Shown here one piece after another: positions 18,060 through 24,968 of a stretch of DNA of 37,118 bases. The notes beneath the pieces were generated by a model, which made no database searches, had not been told where the DNA came from, and saw nothing but the letters and a program-made list of their open reading frames with translations. The position numbers were made by a program, and so were the translations under genes. Each line of letters begins with the position of its first letter. Positions within the stretch are counted from its first letter, which is position 1. Source of the stretch: Paludibacter propionicigenes (GTDB taxonomy: Bacteria; Bacteroidota; Bacteroidia; Bacteroidales; JAFGXI01); contig DYMG01000008.1 of the NCBI GenBank assembly GCA_020721655.1, forward strand, positions 14,685-51,802. The letters run 5' to 3'.

Positions 18060-18091
18060 TTTGCTTTTTGCACCATAGTGCATTATATTTG
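18060..18091 (+). promoter_or_regulatory. Promoter with internal palindrome for the DUF5320-led operon
   Basis: TTTG (18060-18063) is followed by 20 bases and then TATATTTG (18084-18091), a perfect Bacteroidota promoter. The ATG of the first gene is 21 bases further. Between the two boxes lies the palindrome TGCAC-CATA-GTGCA (18069-18082), with 5-bp arms, placed where a repressor would occlude RNA polymerase. The promoter is well supported; the operator reading is inference. Confidence 0.7.
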
Positions 18092-18112
18092 TCGAGAATT
18101 AAATTAAATTAA

Positions 18113-18388
18113 ATGCCTAGAGGAGATAAAACGGGTCCACTTGGACAAGGTTCAATGACCGGAAGAAAATTGGGTAACTGCAATAACCATAATGGTTTAG
18201 GCGGTAATGGAAATATGAATGGTACAAGACGAGGCTTTGGCAGAAATAACAACATTGCACGAGGTTTTGGTAGAGGTTTTGGTTTCGGAAATTTTATGTT
18301 TAACGAAAAAACTGCAAACGACCTGCAAACTGAGATTGAACAATTGAAAGCTCAGATTAAAAACTTAGAAGAAAAACTTAAAAACTAA
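18113..18388 (+). CDS. DUF5320-like small Gly/Asn/Arg-rich protein with coiled-coil tail
   Basis: This 91-residue protein starts MPRGDKTGPLGQGSMTGRK, the typical opening of DUF5320 proteins. They are found next to MinD-type ATPases and NifX/DUF134 genes in anaerobes. Residues ~25-65 are low-complexity and rich in Gly, Asn, Arg and Phe. The last ~27 residues (ANDLQTEIEQLKAQIKNLEE) form a clear heptad coiled coil. It lacks a signal peptide and Cys clusters. The function is unknown; the form suggests a scaffold or partner for the complex encoded downstream. The next gene starts 4 bases later. Confidence 0.8.
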   Translation: MPRGDKTGPLGQGSMTGRKLGNCNNHNGLGGNGNMNGTRRGFGRNNNIARGFGRGFGFGNFMFNEKTANDLQTEIEQLKAQIKNLEEKLKN

Positions 18389-18392
18389 AATT

Positions 18393-18608
18393 ATGTTTGG
18401 AAAAGGACTTGGAAAAGGCGAAGGTAAAGGACTTGGACGCGGAGGCGGACAAGGCAGAAACAATGGAGGTTCTTTTGGAAATGGAGGTTTTTGCGTATGT
18501 GCTAAGTGTGGCGAAAAAATTCCACATCAGCAAGGTGTAAAATGCACTACTATAAAATGTCCAAAATGCGGTAAATCAATGATTAGAGAAGAACTTCTTC
18601 AAAAATAA
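18393..18608 (+). CDS. Glycine-rich small zinc-ribbon protein
   Basis: This 71-residue protein has a Gly/Lys/Arg-rich first half with GxGKGxG repeats, then a compact four-cysteine knuckle domain. It has CVCAKCG near residue 33 and CPKCGKSM near the C-terminus, with HQQGVKC between. The Cys-pair spacing suggests a rubredoxin-like zinc or iron site. Similar small proteins accompany DUF5320 and MinD-type ATPases in anaerobes. The function is unknown. It shares its short Gly-rich style with the preceding gene and is probably co-transcribed with it. A hairpin follows within 20 bases. Confidence 0.78.
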   Translation: MFGKGLGKGEGKGLGRGGGQGRNNGGSFGNGGFCVCAKCGEKIPHQQGVKCTTIKCPKCGKSMIREELLQK

Positions 18609-18624
18609 AAAGAAAATTGCGATT

Positions 18625-18656
18625 AAAATTGTCTGATTTTTTAATTAGACAATTTT
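18625..18656 (+). terminator. Hairpin with T tract after the zinc-ribbon gene
   Basis: The arms aaaattgtct and agacaatttt pair over 10 bp around a 12-base loop and run straight into further T residues. This is a good intrinsic terminator or attenuator. It lies between the two small genes and the first ATPase gene, so it may lower expression of the downstream set relative to the first two genes. Confidence 0.75.
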
Positions 18657-18691
18657 TTTATTTGCAATTTTACAAAATTAAAAACAAAAAA

Positions 18692-19549
18692 ATGAAAATA
18701 GCCATAGCAAGCGGTAAAGGAGGAACAGGAAAAACAACACTTTCTACTAATTTAGCATCGTATTTATCAGAAAATAACAAAGTTGTTTTGTGCGATTTAG
18801 ATGTTGAAGAACCAAATTCTGCATTGTTTTTAAAAACAGAAATAATTCATCAAGAAAAAAAATATAAAGGAATTCCCGAATGGAACAAAAATACTTGTAC
18901 CTTGTGTGGAAACTGTCAAGAAGTTTGTAATTACCACGCTGTTATACAATTAGGCGACACTATAATGGTTTTTCCGGAATTGTGTCATTCTTGTTATGCC
19001 TGTTCGGATCTTTGTCCAACAAACTCATTACCAATGATTAACAACGAAACGGGGACTCTAACTCATTTTAAAACAAATACTTTTGATTTTGTTGAAAGTC
19101 GTTTAAAAATTGGTGAAGAACAAGCCGTACCACTAATAAAACAAACATTAAAATACATCGATAATAATTTTTCTGATGAGTTTCATAAAATATATGATTC
19201 ACCACCAGGAACATCTTGTCCGGTAATAGAATCGACAAAAAATGCAGATTTTGTAATTTTAATTACCGAACCAACCCCATTTGGATTTAACGATGTGAAA
19301 ATTGCAATTGAAACAATGAAAGCTTTAAATAAAAATTTTGGAATAGTGATAAATAGATATGGAGTTGGTAATGACGATGTTATAAATTATTGTAAAAAAA
19401 ATAACATTCCAGTATTGGCTAAAATTCCAAATAAAAAAGAAATTGCAGAACTATACTCGAAAGGAGAACTTTTATGGAATAAAATTCCAGAAGTTAAAAC
19501 AGAATTGGAAAATATTAAAAACTTCATTTTTTCTAATATAAAAAACTAA
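18692..19549 (+). CDS. MinD/Mrp-type ATPase with inserted 2[4Fe-4S] ferredoxin domain (first copy)
   Basis: The 285-residue protein is a deviant-Walker P-loop ATPase of the SIMIBI class. It starts MKIAIASGKGGTGKTTLS, with the signature Lys of KGGTGKT, and has the switch region CDLDVEEPN. A bacterial ferredoxin module is inserted at about residues 65-110 with two CxxCxxCxxxC(P) sets, CTLCGNCQEVC and CHSCYACSDLCP. The DSPPGTSCPVIES segment and VILITEPTPFGFND complete the ATPase core. The frame is open upstream to 18617, but that 25-residue extension runs through the terminator hairpin, so the ATG at 18692 is chosen. Desulfovibrio homologues belong to the orange-protein (ORP) complex. A redox-dependent or Fe-S/metal-cofactor role is inferred. 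Confidence 0.9.
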   Translation: MKIAIASGKGGTGKTTLSTNLASYLSENNKVVLCDLDVEEPNSALFLKTEIIHQEKKYKGIPEWNKNTCTLCGNCQEVCNYHAVIQLGDTIMVFPELCHSCYACSDLCPTNSLPMINNETGTLTHFKTNTFDFVESRLKIGEEQAVPLIKQTLKYIDNNFSDEFHKIYDSPPGTSCPVIESTKNADFVILITEPTPFGFNDVKIAIETMKALNKNFGIVINRYGVGNDDVINYCKKNNIPVLAKIPNKKEIAELYSKGELLWNKIPEVKTELENIKNFIFSNIKN

Positions 19550-19553
19550 AAAA

Positions 19554-20429
19554 ATGAAAGAAATCGTTGTAATTTCAGGAAAGGGAGGCACTGGCAAAAC
19601 ATCTATAACAGCATCGTTTGCTGTTTTAGCCGGAAAAAGTGCTGTAATTGCAGATTGCGATGTTGATGCTGCCGATATGCATATTCTATTAGACCCGAAT
19701 AATTTAAAAACCGAAGATTTTTTTAGTGGTGAGTTAGCAATTATCGATGAAAATATATGTACCCAGTGCGGTAAATGTTTCGATGTTTGCCGATTTGATG
19801 CAGTAGAAATAATTGAAAATAAGCATACAATTAATAAAATTTCGTGCGAAGGTTGTGGCTATTGTGCAAGAGTTTGTCCAGTAAATGCTATAACAAACAT
19901 TCCTTTAAATGTAGGCAAATGGTTTATTGCCAATACTCGTCATCAACAACCTTTAGTTCATGCTAAATTGGGAATTGGGTCAGACAACTCAGGAAAGTTA
20001 GTTGCACACGTAAAAAATATGGCAAAAGAAATAGCCGACCAATATAATAGACCGTATGTTATTGTTGATGGTTCTCCGGGTGTTGGCTGTCCCGTAGTTT
20101 CGTCGCTTTCGGGGGCAAATTACGTAGTTTTAGTTACCGAACCCACCGTTTCAGGTTTGCACGATTTGAAAAGAGTTTACGAACTTGTAAAAAAATTTCA
20201 TATAAAAGCAGGTTGCATTATCAATAAATTTGATTTAAACAGTCAAAAAACAACAGAAATTATAGAATTTCTCGAAAACGAAAGCATTGAACATTTAGGT
20301 AATTTACCTTATAATGAGGCTTTTACAAAAGCAATGACCGAATGTAAAACTATTGTAGAATTCGATAGTGGTGAAATAACAAATATTATAACCAAAGTTT
20401 GGGAAAAAGTAAAAACAACACTAACTTAA
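19554..20429 (+). CDS. MinD/Mrp-type ATPase with inserted 2[4Fe-4S] ferredoxin domain (second copy)
   Basis: This 291-residue protein is a paralogue of the preceding ATPase and begins 4 bases after it. It opens MKEIVVISGKGGTGKTSITA, has CDVDAADMH after strand 2, and carries the ferredoxin insert at about residues 60-105 with CTQCGKCFDVC and CEGCGYCARVCP. DGSPGVGCPVVSS and VVLVTEPTVSGLHD follow. The paired, adjacent, diverged ATPases suggest a heterodimer, as proposed for the two ATPases beside the orange protein in Desulfovibrio. The biochemical task is not known from sequence. Deviant-Walker ATPases dimerise around two ATP molecules, and the ferredoxin inserts would let that be coupled to electron transfer or cluster delivery. 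Confidence 0.9.
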   Translation: MKEIVVISGKGGTGKTSITASFAVLAGKSAVIADCDVDAADMHILLDPNNLKTEDFFSGELAIIDENICTQCGKCFDVCRFDAVEIIENKHTINKISCEGCGYCARVCPVNAITNIPLNVGKWFIANTRHQQPLVHAKLGIGSDNSGKLVAHVKNMAKEIADQYNRPYVIVDGSPGVGCPVVSSLSGANYVVLVTEPTVSGLHDLKRVYELVKKFHIKAGCIINKFDLNSQKTTEIIEFLENESIEHLGNLPYNEAFTKAMTECKTIVEFDSGEITNIITKVWEKVKTTLT

Positions 20430-20441
20430 ATTTTAATTATT

Positions 20442-20447
20442 AGGAGG
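20442..20447 (+). promoter_or_regulatory. Strong Shine-Dalgarno AGGAGG before the flavin oxidoreductase gene
   Basis: AGGAGG lies 7 bases before the ATG at 20455. Most other genes in this window lack a Shine-Dalgarno sequence, as is usual in Bacteroidota, so this site stands out and also fixes the start. Confidence 0.7.
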
Positions 20448-20454
20448 TTTAAAC

Positions 20455-22308
20455 ATGTTAGAAATTAAAAACGAATTTATTTTTGCTCCCGTAAAAACAG
20501 GTTACAGCAACGATTCTGGATTAGTAACAGAAAAGCATTTAAATTTTTATAAAAAACGAAGTAAATATTTAGGAGCCATAATTCCAGAACCATTTTATAT
20601 CGATAAAAATATTAGAGAATTACCATCTCAAATGGGAATAGACAATGATGATAAAAATGAAGGTTTAAAAAAACTAACATCAACCATTCACAAAGACGGT
20701 ACAAAAGTTATAGCTCATTTGAACCACCCAGGTAGAATGGCAAACCCTAATATTCCTAACAATTATTATGTATCGTCAACCGACAAAGCATGCGAAGTAA
20801 TGGGTGCTAAACCAAAAAAAATGGAAGCTCCCGAATTTAATAAAGTGTTAAACTTATATGTTGAAGCAGCTATACGTGCCGAAAAAACTGGCTTTGATAT
20901 TATTGAGTTACAATTTGGTCATGGATATTTATTAGCCCAATTCATTTCACCAAAAGTAAACGACAGAACCGACGAATTTGGAGGTAGTTTTGAGAATAGA
21001 ATAAAATTTCCTTTACAGGTTTTAGACGCTGTAAAATCGGCTGTTAAGTTGCCAATTATAGCCAGAATAAGTGCCGATGAAATGATTCCTGATGGAATTA
21101 AATTAGAGGAAATGATAAAATTTGTTAAAATTCTTAAGGGCAAAGGAGTTGATGCAATTCATGTATCTGCAGGTACAGTATGTAACACAGCTCCATGGTA
21201 TTACCAACACATGTTTACTCAAAAAGGTAAGACTTGGGATTTTGCACAAAAAATAAAAACTGAAGTTCAAATACCAACAATATTTTTAGGTAGAATTAAT
21301 ACCACTGAAGACATTAATAGTATTAAAACCAATTATAACGCCGATTTTATGGCTGTTGGTAGAGCATTAATTGCAGATCCTGATTTTATTGGAAAATATC
21401 TTGGCTTAGTAAAAGAAAATATTAGACCATGTTTAGCTTGTGCAGAAGGTTGTTTAGGAGGTGTTAAATCAGGCAAAGGCTTACAATGTTTAGTTAATCC
21501 AGAAGTTGGAACTAACATTGATGAAATAGAACATGAAATTAAAAATAAAAAAATTGCAGTAGTTGGAGCTGGTTTAGCAGGTATGGAAATAGCTGCCTTA
21601 TTAACAAAAAAAGGACACCAAATAACCATTTTTGAAAAAAATAAACTTGGCGGACAATTCGAATTAGCTTACTTACCACCCAAAAAAGAATCACTTACAA
21701 AACTAATAGATTATTATATTGACGAAGTAAAATATTATAAAATACCTGTCATTTACAAACAATTTGAAGATTCTAATATTAAAGAATTCGACGAAATTAT
21801 TTTAGCAACTGGCTCAATACCTGTAATTCCAAAAATTAAAGGGCTTAATAATTTTTATTGGGCAGAAATATTGGAAAATAAAAACTTACCAACTTTTAAA
21901 AATATTGCAATAGTTGGAGGTGGACTAATTGGTACAGAAATAGCACATACACTATTAGAAAATAAAAACAAAGTACATATATTTGAAATGCTTCCACAAA
22001 TTGCAAATGGAATGGAAATGATTGAACAAAAAATAATAATGCAAAACCTTCAAAACGAAAATGTTAAAATACATACAAATTCAAAAATTATTGAAATAAA
22101 TGACAAAACAATACATTTTGAAAAAGACCAAACTACACACAAAATTGAAGATGTAGATTTAATTGTAATAGCAACAGGTATGAAAGAAAATGTGCCATTT
22201 TTTGAAAACAAATTTAATAAACCAATTCACATAATTGGCGATGCAAAAAAAGTTTCAAAAGCACAAAACGCAATATTTAGTGCATTTGAATTAGCAAATA
22301 AAATATAA
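20455..22308 (+). CDS. NADH:flavin oxidoreductase / 2-enoate reductase-like Fe-S flavoenzyme
   Basis: The 617-residue protein has the layout of 2,4-dienoyl-CoA reductase (FadH), BaiCD/BaiH and 2-enoate reductases. An FMN-binding TIM barrel spans about residues 1-325. A 4Fe-4S site follows, CLACAEGC plus a further Cys in GLQCLVNP. Then come FAD- and NAD(P)-binding Rossmann folds with VVGAGLAGMEIA and IVGGGLIGTEIA. In the barrel, where many relatives have HGAHGYLL, this protein has QFGHGYLL, so the first substrate-pocket His is Gln; the substrate may differ. The upstream SD is unusual here. It sits between the ATPase pair and the NifX-like gene, so it may supply electrons to that system. The substrate is unknown. 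Confidence 0.9.
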   Translation: MLEIKNEFIFAPVKTGYSNDSGLVTEKHLNFYKKRSKYLGAIIPEPFYIDKNIRELPSQMGIDNDDKNEGLKKLTSTIHKDGTKVIAHLNHPGRMANPNIPNNYYVSSTDKACEVMGAKPKKMEAPEFNKVLNLYVEAAIRAEKTGFDIIELQFGHGYLLAQFISPKVNDRTDEFGGSFENRIKFPLQVLDAVKSAVKLPIIARISADEMIPDGIKLEEMIKFVKILKGKGVDAIHVSAGTVCNTAPWYYQHMFTQKGKTWDFAQKIKTEVQIPTIFLGRINTTEDINSIKTNYNADFMAVGRALIADPDFIGKYLGLVKENIRPCLACAEGCLGGVKSGKGLQCLVNPEVGTNIDEIEHEIKNKKIAVVGAGLAGMEIAALLTKKGHQITIFEKNKLGGQFELAYLPPKKESLTKLIDYYIDEVKYYKIPVIYKQFEDSNIKEFDEIILATGSIPVIPKIKGLNNFYWAEILENKNLPTFKNIAIVGGGLIGTEIAHTLLENKNKVHIFEMLPQIANGMEMIEQKIIMQNLQNENVKIHTNSKIIEINDKTIHFEKDQTTHKIEDVDLIVIATGMKENVPFFENKFNKPIHIIGDAKKVSKAQNAIFSAFELANKI

Positions 22309-22324
22309 ATTAAAATAAACAAAT

Positions 22325-22666
22325 ATGAAAATTGCATTTACTACAAAAGGAACAGAATGGGAATCTAAAATTGATTCAAGGTTTGGACGTGCCAATTATT
22401 TTGTGTTTTACGATGAAGATACACAAGAGCTATCATCAATAAACAACAAAGACAATGAAAACGATGCACACGGAGCAGGACCAAAAGCAGCTCAAATATT
22501 ATTTAACAACAAAGCACAAGTACTAATAACAGGAAATGGACCGGGAGGAAACGCTTCAACTATTTTAGAAAAAATAGGTGTTGTTTGCTATATTGAAGCT
22601 CAAGAAATAACTATAAAAGAGGCATATAATTTATTTAAAGAAGGAAAATTAAAAAAATTTTATTAA
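22325..22666 (+). CDS. NifX/NafY-family protein, orange-protein (ORP)-like
   Basis: This 113-residue protein belongs to the dinitrogenase iron-molybdenum cofactor biosynthesis family (NifX, NifB C-terminal domain, NafY, ORP). The family opening is clear (MKIAFTTKGTEWESKIDSRF, then GRANYF), followed by HGAGPKAAQILFNNKA and ITGNGPGGNASTILEKIGV. No nif structural genes are present, so a nitrogenase role is unlikely. The closest setting known to me is Desulfovibrio ORP, which binds a Mo-Cu-S cluster and is encoded with MinD-type Fe-S ATPases. Metal binding here is inferred. It is the last gene before a new promoter and starts 16 bases after the flavoenzyme. Confidence 0.85.
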   Translation: MKIAFTTKGTEWESKIDSRFGRANYFVFYDEDTQELSSINNKDNENDAHGAGPKAAQILFNNKAQVLITGNGPGGNASTILEKIGVVCYIEAQEITIKEAYNLFKEGKLKKFY

Positions 22667-22667
22667 A

Positions 22668-22700
22668 TTTGGTTAGTTTTATTAAATTTTAATATATTTG
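22668..22700 (+). promoter_or_regulatory. Promoter of the DUF134-DUF4492-cydABX unit
   Basis: TTTG (22668-22671), 21 bases, then TATATTTG (22693-22700), a full Bacteroidota-type match. The DUF134 ATG is 30 bases downstream. No terminator is visible between the NifX-like gene and this promoter, so read-through from upstream is also possible. Confidence 0.65.
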
Positions 22701-22730
22701 CATTTAAGTAATTAAATACTTTAATAGTTA

Positions 22731-23165
22731 ATGTCGCGACCAAAAAATAATAGAGTAGTTCATCAGCCACCAGTTTTTACCGAATTTAAACCAAGCGGAA
22801 TAAAAGGTAAAGATTTGGCGACAATAATTATGACTATTGACGAATATGAAGCAATAAGGTTAGCCGATAAATTAGGATATACTCACGAAGAAGCATCGGA
22901 AGAAATGGACATTTCACGATCTACATTTACAAGGTTATTAGATAAAGCTCGCTTAAAAACTGCAGAATTAATTATCGACGGAAAACGCATAATAATAGAA
23001 GGAGGCAACATTCATTTTAGAAAAAACATACTAAAATGTAACGATTGTGGAACCTTATTTGAAACAAAAATTGGAGAAAACGTAAAAGACTGTCCAAACT
23101 GTAACAAAAAAAACCTAATAAATTTGGCAGTAAATTTTGGACAAGGTAAATATTGTGTAAAATAA
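22731..23165 (+). CDS. DUF134-family predicted DNA-binding regulator with zinc ribbon
   Basis: The 144-residue protein matches the DUF134/COG1342 family. It begins MSRPKNNRVVHQPPVFTEFK, then IIMTIDEYEAIRLAD, then a sigma-70 region 4-like helix-turn-helix, YTHEEASEEMDISRSTFTRL, at about residues 51-70. The C-terminal third adds a four-Cys zinc ribbon (CNDCGTLF and CPNCNKKN), which could sense metal or redox state. DUF134 genes often accompany NifX-family and MinD-type ATPase genes. Here it has its own promoter and lies only 6 bases ahead of the DUF4492 gene, so it appears to be the first gene of the cytochrome bd operon. Its targets are unknown. Confidence 0.85.
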   Translation: MSRPKNNRVVHQPPVFTEFKPSGIKGKDLATIIMTIDEYEAIRLADKLGYTHEEASEEMDISRSTFTRLLDKARLKTAELIIDGKRIIIEGGNIHFRKNILKCNDCGTLFETKIGENVKDCPNCNKKNLINLAVNFGQGKYCVK

Positions 23166-23171
23166 ATTACT

Positions 23172-23387
23172 ATGGTAAATACACTAAAAAATATTTTCAA
23201 TTTCTATAAAGAAGGCTTTCTAAGTATGAACGTTGGCAAAAAATTATGGATAATAATAGGTATAAAACTATTCATAATGTTTGCAATATTAAAAGTATTC
23301 TTTTTTCAAGATTTTTTGTCGAGCAAATTTAATAATGATAAAGATAAAAGTGAATATATAATAGAACAAATAACTAACTTAAATTAA
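23172..23387 (+). CDS. DUF4492 small membrane protein
   Basis: This 71-residue protein has a short amphipathic N-terminus (NIFNFYKEGFLSMNVGKKLW) and a single membrane segment at about residues 26-46. A short charged tail follows. The FYKEGFxSMxxGKxLWxIIxIKLFIMF pattern is characteristic of DUF4492 as I know it, a Bacteroidota family usually encoded just ahead of cydA. The function is unknown; linkage suggests a role in assembly or stability of cytochrome bd. The gaps are 6 bases to DUF134 and 6 bases to cydA. Confidence 0.82.
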   Translation: MVNTLKNIFNFYKEGFLSMNVGKKLWIIIGIKLFIMFAILKVFFFQDFLSSKFNNDKDKSEYIIEQITNLN

Positions 23388-23393
23388 ATTTTT

Positions 23394-24956
23394 ATGGAGA
23401 ACATTGATTTTTCATTAGTCGATTGGTCGAGAGCACAATTTGCCCTCACGGCTATGTATCATTGGATTTTTGTACCACTTACATTGGGACTTTCATTTAT
23501 TATTGCAATAATGGAAAGTATTTATGTAAAAACAGGAAATCCGGAATGGAAGAGAATTACAAAATTTTGGATGACGCTCTTTGGTATAAATTTCGCCATT
23601 GGAGTAGCCACCGGAATTATTTTGGAATTCGAATTTGGAACAAACTGGAGCAATTATTCTTGGTTTGTTGGCGACATTTTTGGAGCCCCATTGGCAATTG
23701 AAGGAATTATGGCTTTCTTTATGGAATCTACCTTTATTGCAATAATGTTTTTTGGTTGGAACAAAGTAAGCAAAAAAACACACGCATTATCAACTTGGTT
23801 AGTAGCAATAGGTTCTAACCTATCGGCACTATGGATTTTAGCTGCAAATGGCTGGATGCAACACCCTGCCGGAATGGAATTTAATCCAGACACAGCACGT
23901 AACGAAATGGTCGATTTTTGGTCGATACTTTTCTCACCAGTTGCAATAAATAAATTTTTACACACAGTTACATCAGGTTATGTTTTAGCATCAATTTTTG
24001 TAATAGGCATAAGCTCGTGGTACATTCTTAAAAAGAAAGATGTTATTTTTGGAAAAAGAAGCATTGTAGTTGCATCAGTTTTTGGCATACTAGCATCAAT
24101 ATATTTAATTGGAACAGGCGACGGCTCTGCTAAAGCAGTAGCAAAATACCAACCAATGAAACTTGCCGCAATGGAAGGATTGTACGAAGGTACTACAAAT
24201 GCTCCTTTAGTAGGCTTTGGAGTATTAAAAAATGCCGGAGATACTAACAATCCAGAAAAATTAGACTTTTTGTTTAGCATTCCTATTCCAGGAGCACTAT
24301 CTTATTTAGCTTTTGGCGATTTTGATGCTTTTGTTCCCGGAATTAACGACTTAGTAGAAGGAAATCCTGAACAAGGCATTATATCATACAAAGAAAAAAT
24401 AGAAAAAGGAAAAATTGCTATTGATGCACTTAGAGATTATAAAAATGAGAAAAAAGCAGGAAATACAGAAGTAGCAGAAACTCATTTAAAAACATTTAAA
24501 GAAAATTTTGCTTACTTTGGATATGGATATTATTTTGGTAGAAGTACTAACGAATTAATACCTCCTATAGAATTAAGTTTCTATGCTTTTCATATAATGG
24601 TAGCTTTAGGAACATATTTTTTATTCTTTTTTATTGTAATGCTTTACTTTACATTGAAAAATAAAATTCAAGACAAAAAATTTATACTCCGCATTGCAAT
24701 TTGGACTGTTCCATTAGCATATATTGCACAAGAAGCTGGTTGGGTTGTAGCCGAAGTTGGTCGCCAACCTTGGGTAATACAAGATTTAATGCCTACAATT
24801 GCAGCTGTTTCACACATTGATGCAAGCAATGTAATGATAACATTTTTCCTTTTCTTAGCAGTATTTACAGCACTTTTAATTGCCGAAATTAAAATATTGT
24901 TAAACCAAATTAAAAAAGGACCTGAGACATTAACCGAAAAAACAACTAAAGAATAG
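23394..24956 (+). CDS. cydA: Cytochrome bd ubiquinol oxidase subunit I CydA
   Basis: CydA carries hemes b558, b595 and d and the quinol site of the bd oxidase, which reduces O2 to water at the inner membrane. The 520-residue protein has about nine membrane segments. The expected heme ligands are visible: His23 in AMYHWIFVPLTLG, a His in FLHTVTSGYV, and a Met in SFYAFHIMVALG. The Q-loop motif PMKLAAMEGLYEG and GRQPWVIQDLMPT are conserved. The region after the Q loop contains a Lys-rich stretch of ordinary length. It is followed by cydB after 12 bases. Expression probably depends on the promoter upstream of DUF134. Confidence 0.97.
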   Translation: MENIDFSLVDWSRAQFALTAMYHWIFVPLTLGLSFIIAIMESIYVKTGNPEWKRITKFWMTLFGINFAIGVATGIILEFEFGTNWSNYSWFVGDIFGAPLAIEGIMAFFMESTFIAIMFFGWNKVSKKTHALSTWLVAIGSNLSALWILAANGWMQHPAGMEFNPDTARNEMVDFWSILFSPVAINKFLHTVTSGYVLASIFVIGISSWYILKKKDVIFGKRSIVVASVFGILASIYLIGTGDGSAKAVAKYQPMKLAAMEGLYEGTTNAPLVGFGVLKNAGDTNNPEKLDFLFSIPIPGALSYLAFGDFDAFVPGINDLVEGNPEQGIISYKEKIEKGKIAIDALRDYKNEKKAGNTEVAETHLKTFKENFAYFGYGYYFGRSTNELIPPIELSFYAFHIMVALGTYFLFFFIVMLYFTLKNKIQDKKFILRIAIWTVPLAYIAQEAGWVVAEVGRQPWVIQDLMPTIAAVSHIDASNVMITFFLFLAVFTALLIAEIKILLNQIKKGPETLTEKTTKE

Positions 24957-24968
24957 GAGAAAAAAATT

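Noticed and set aside
18021-18083. N-terminal extension of the carbonic anhydrase
   Set aside because: It overlaps a perfect -7 element and adds residues not expected in beta carbonic anhydrases.
18617-18691. N-terminal 25-residue extension of the first ATPase
   Set aside because: It runs through a terminator hairpin and precedes the conserved MKIAIASGKGG start.
22325-22666. Nitrogenase cofactor gene nifX
   Set aside because: No nifHDK, nifB or nifEN genes are near, and the context is that of orange-protein clusters.
23493-24280. Several minus-strand open frames of about 100 codons
   Set aside because: They are antisense to cydA, a clear gene, and reflect its membrane-protein codon bias.
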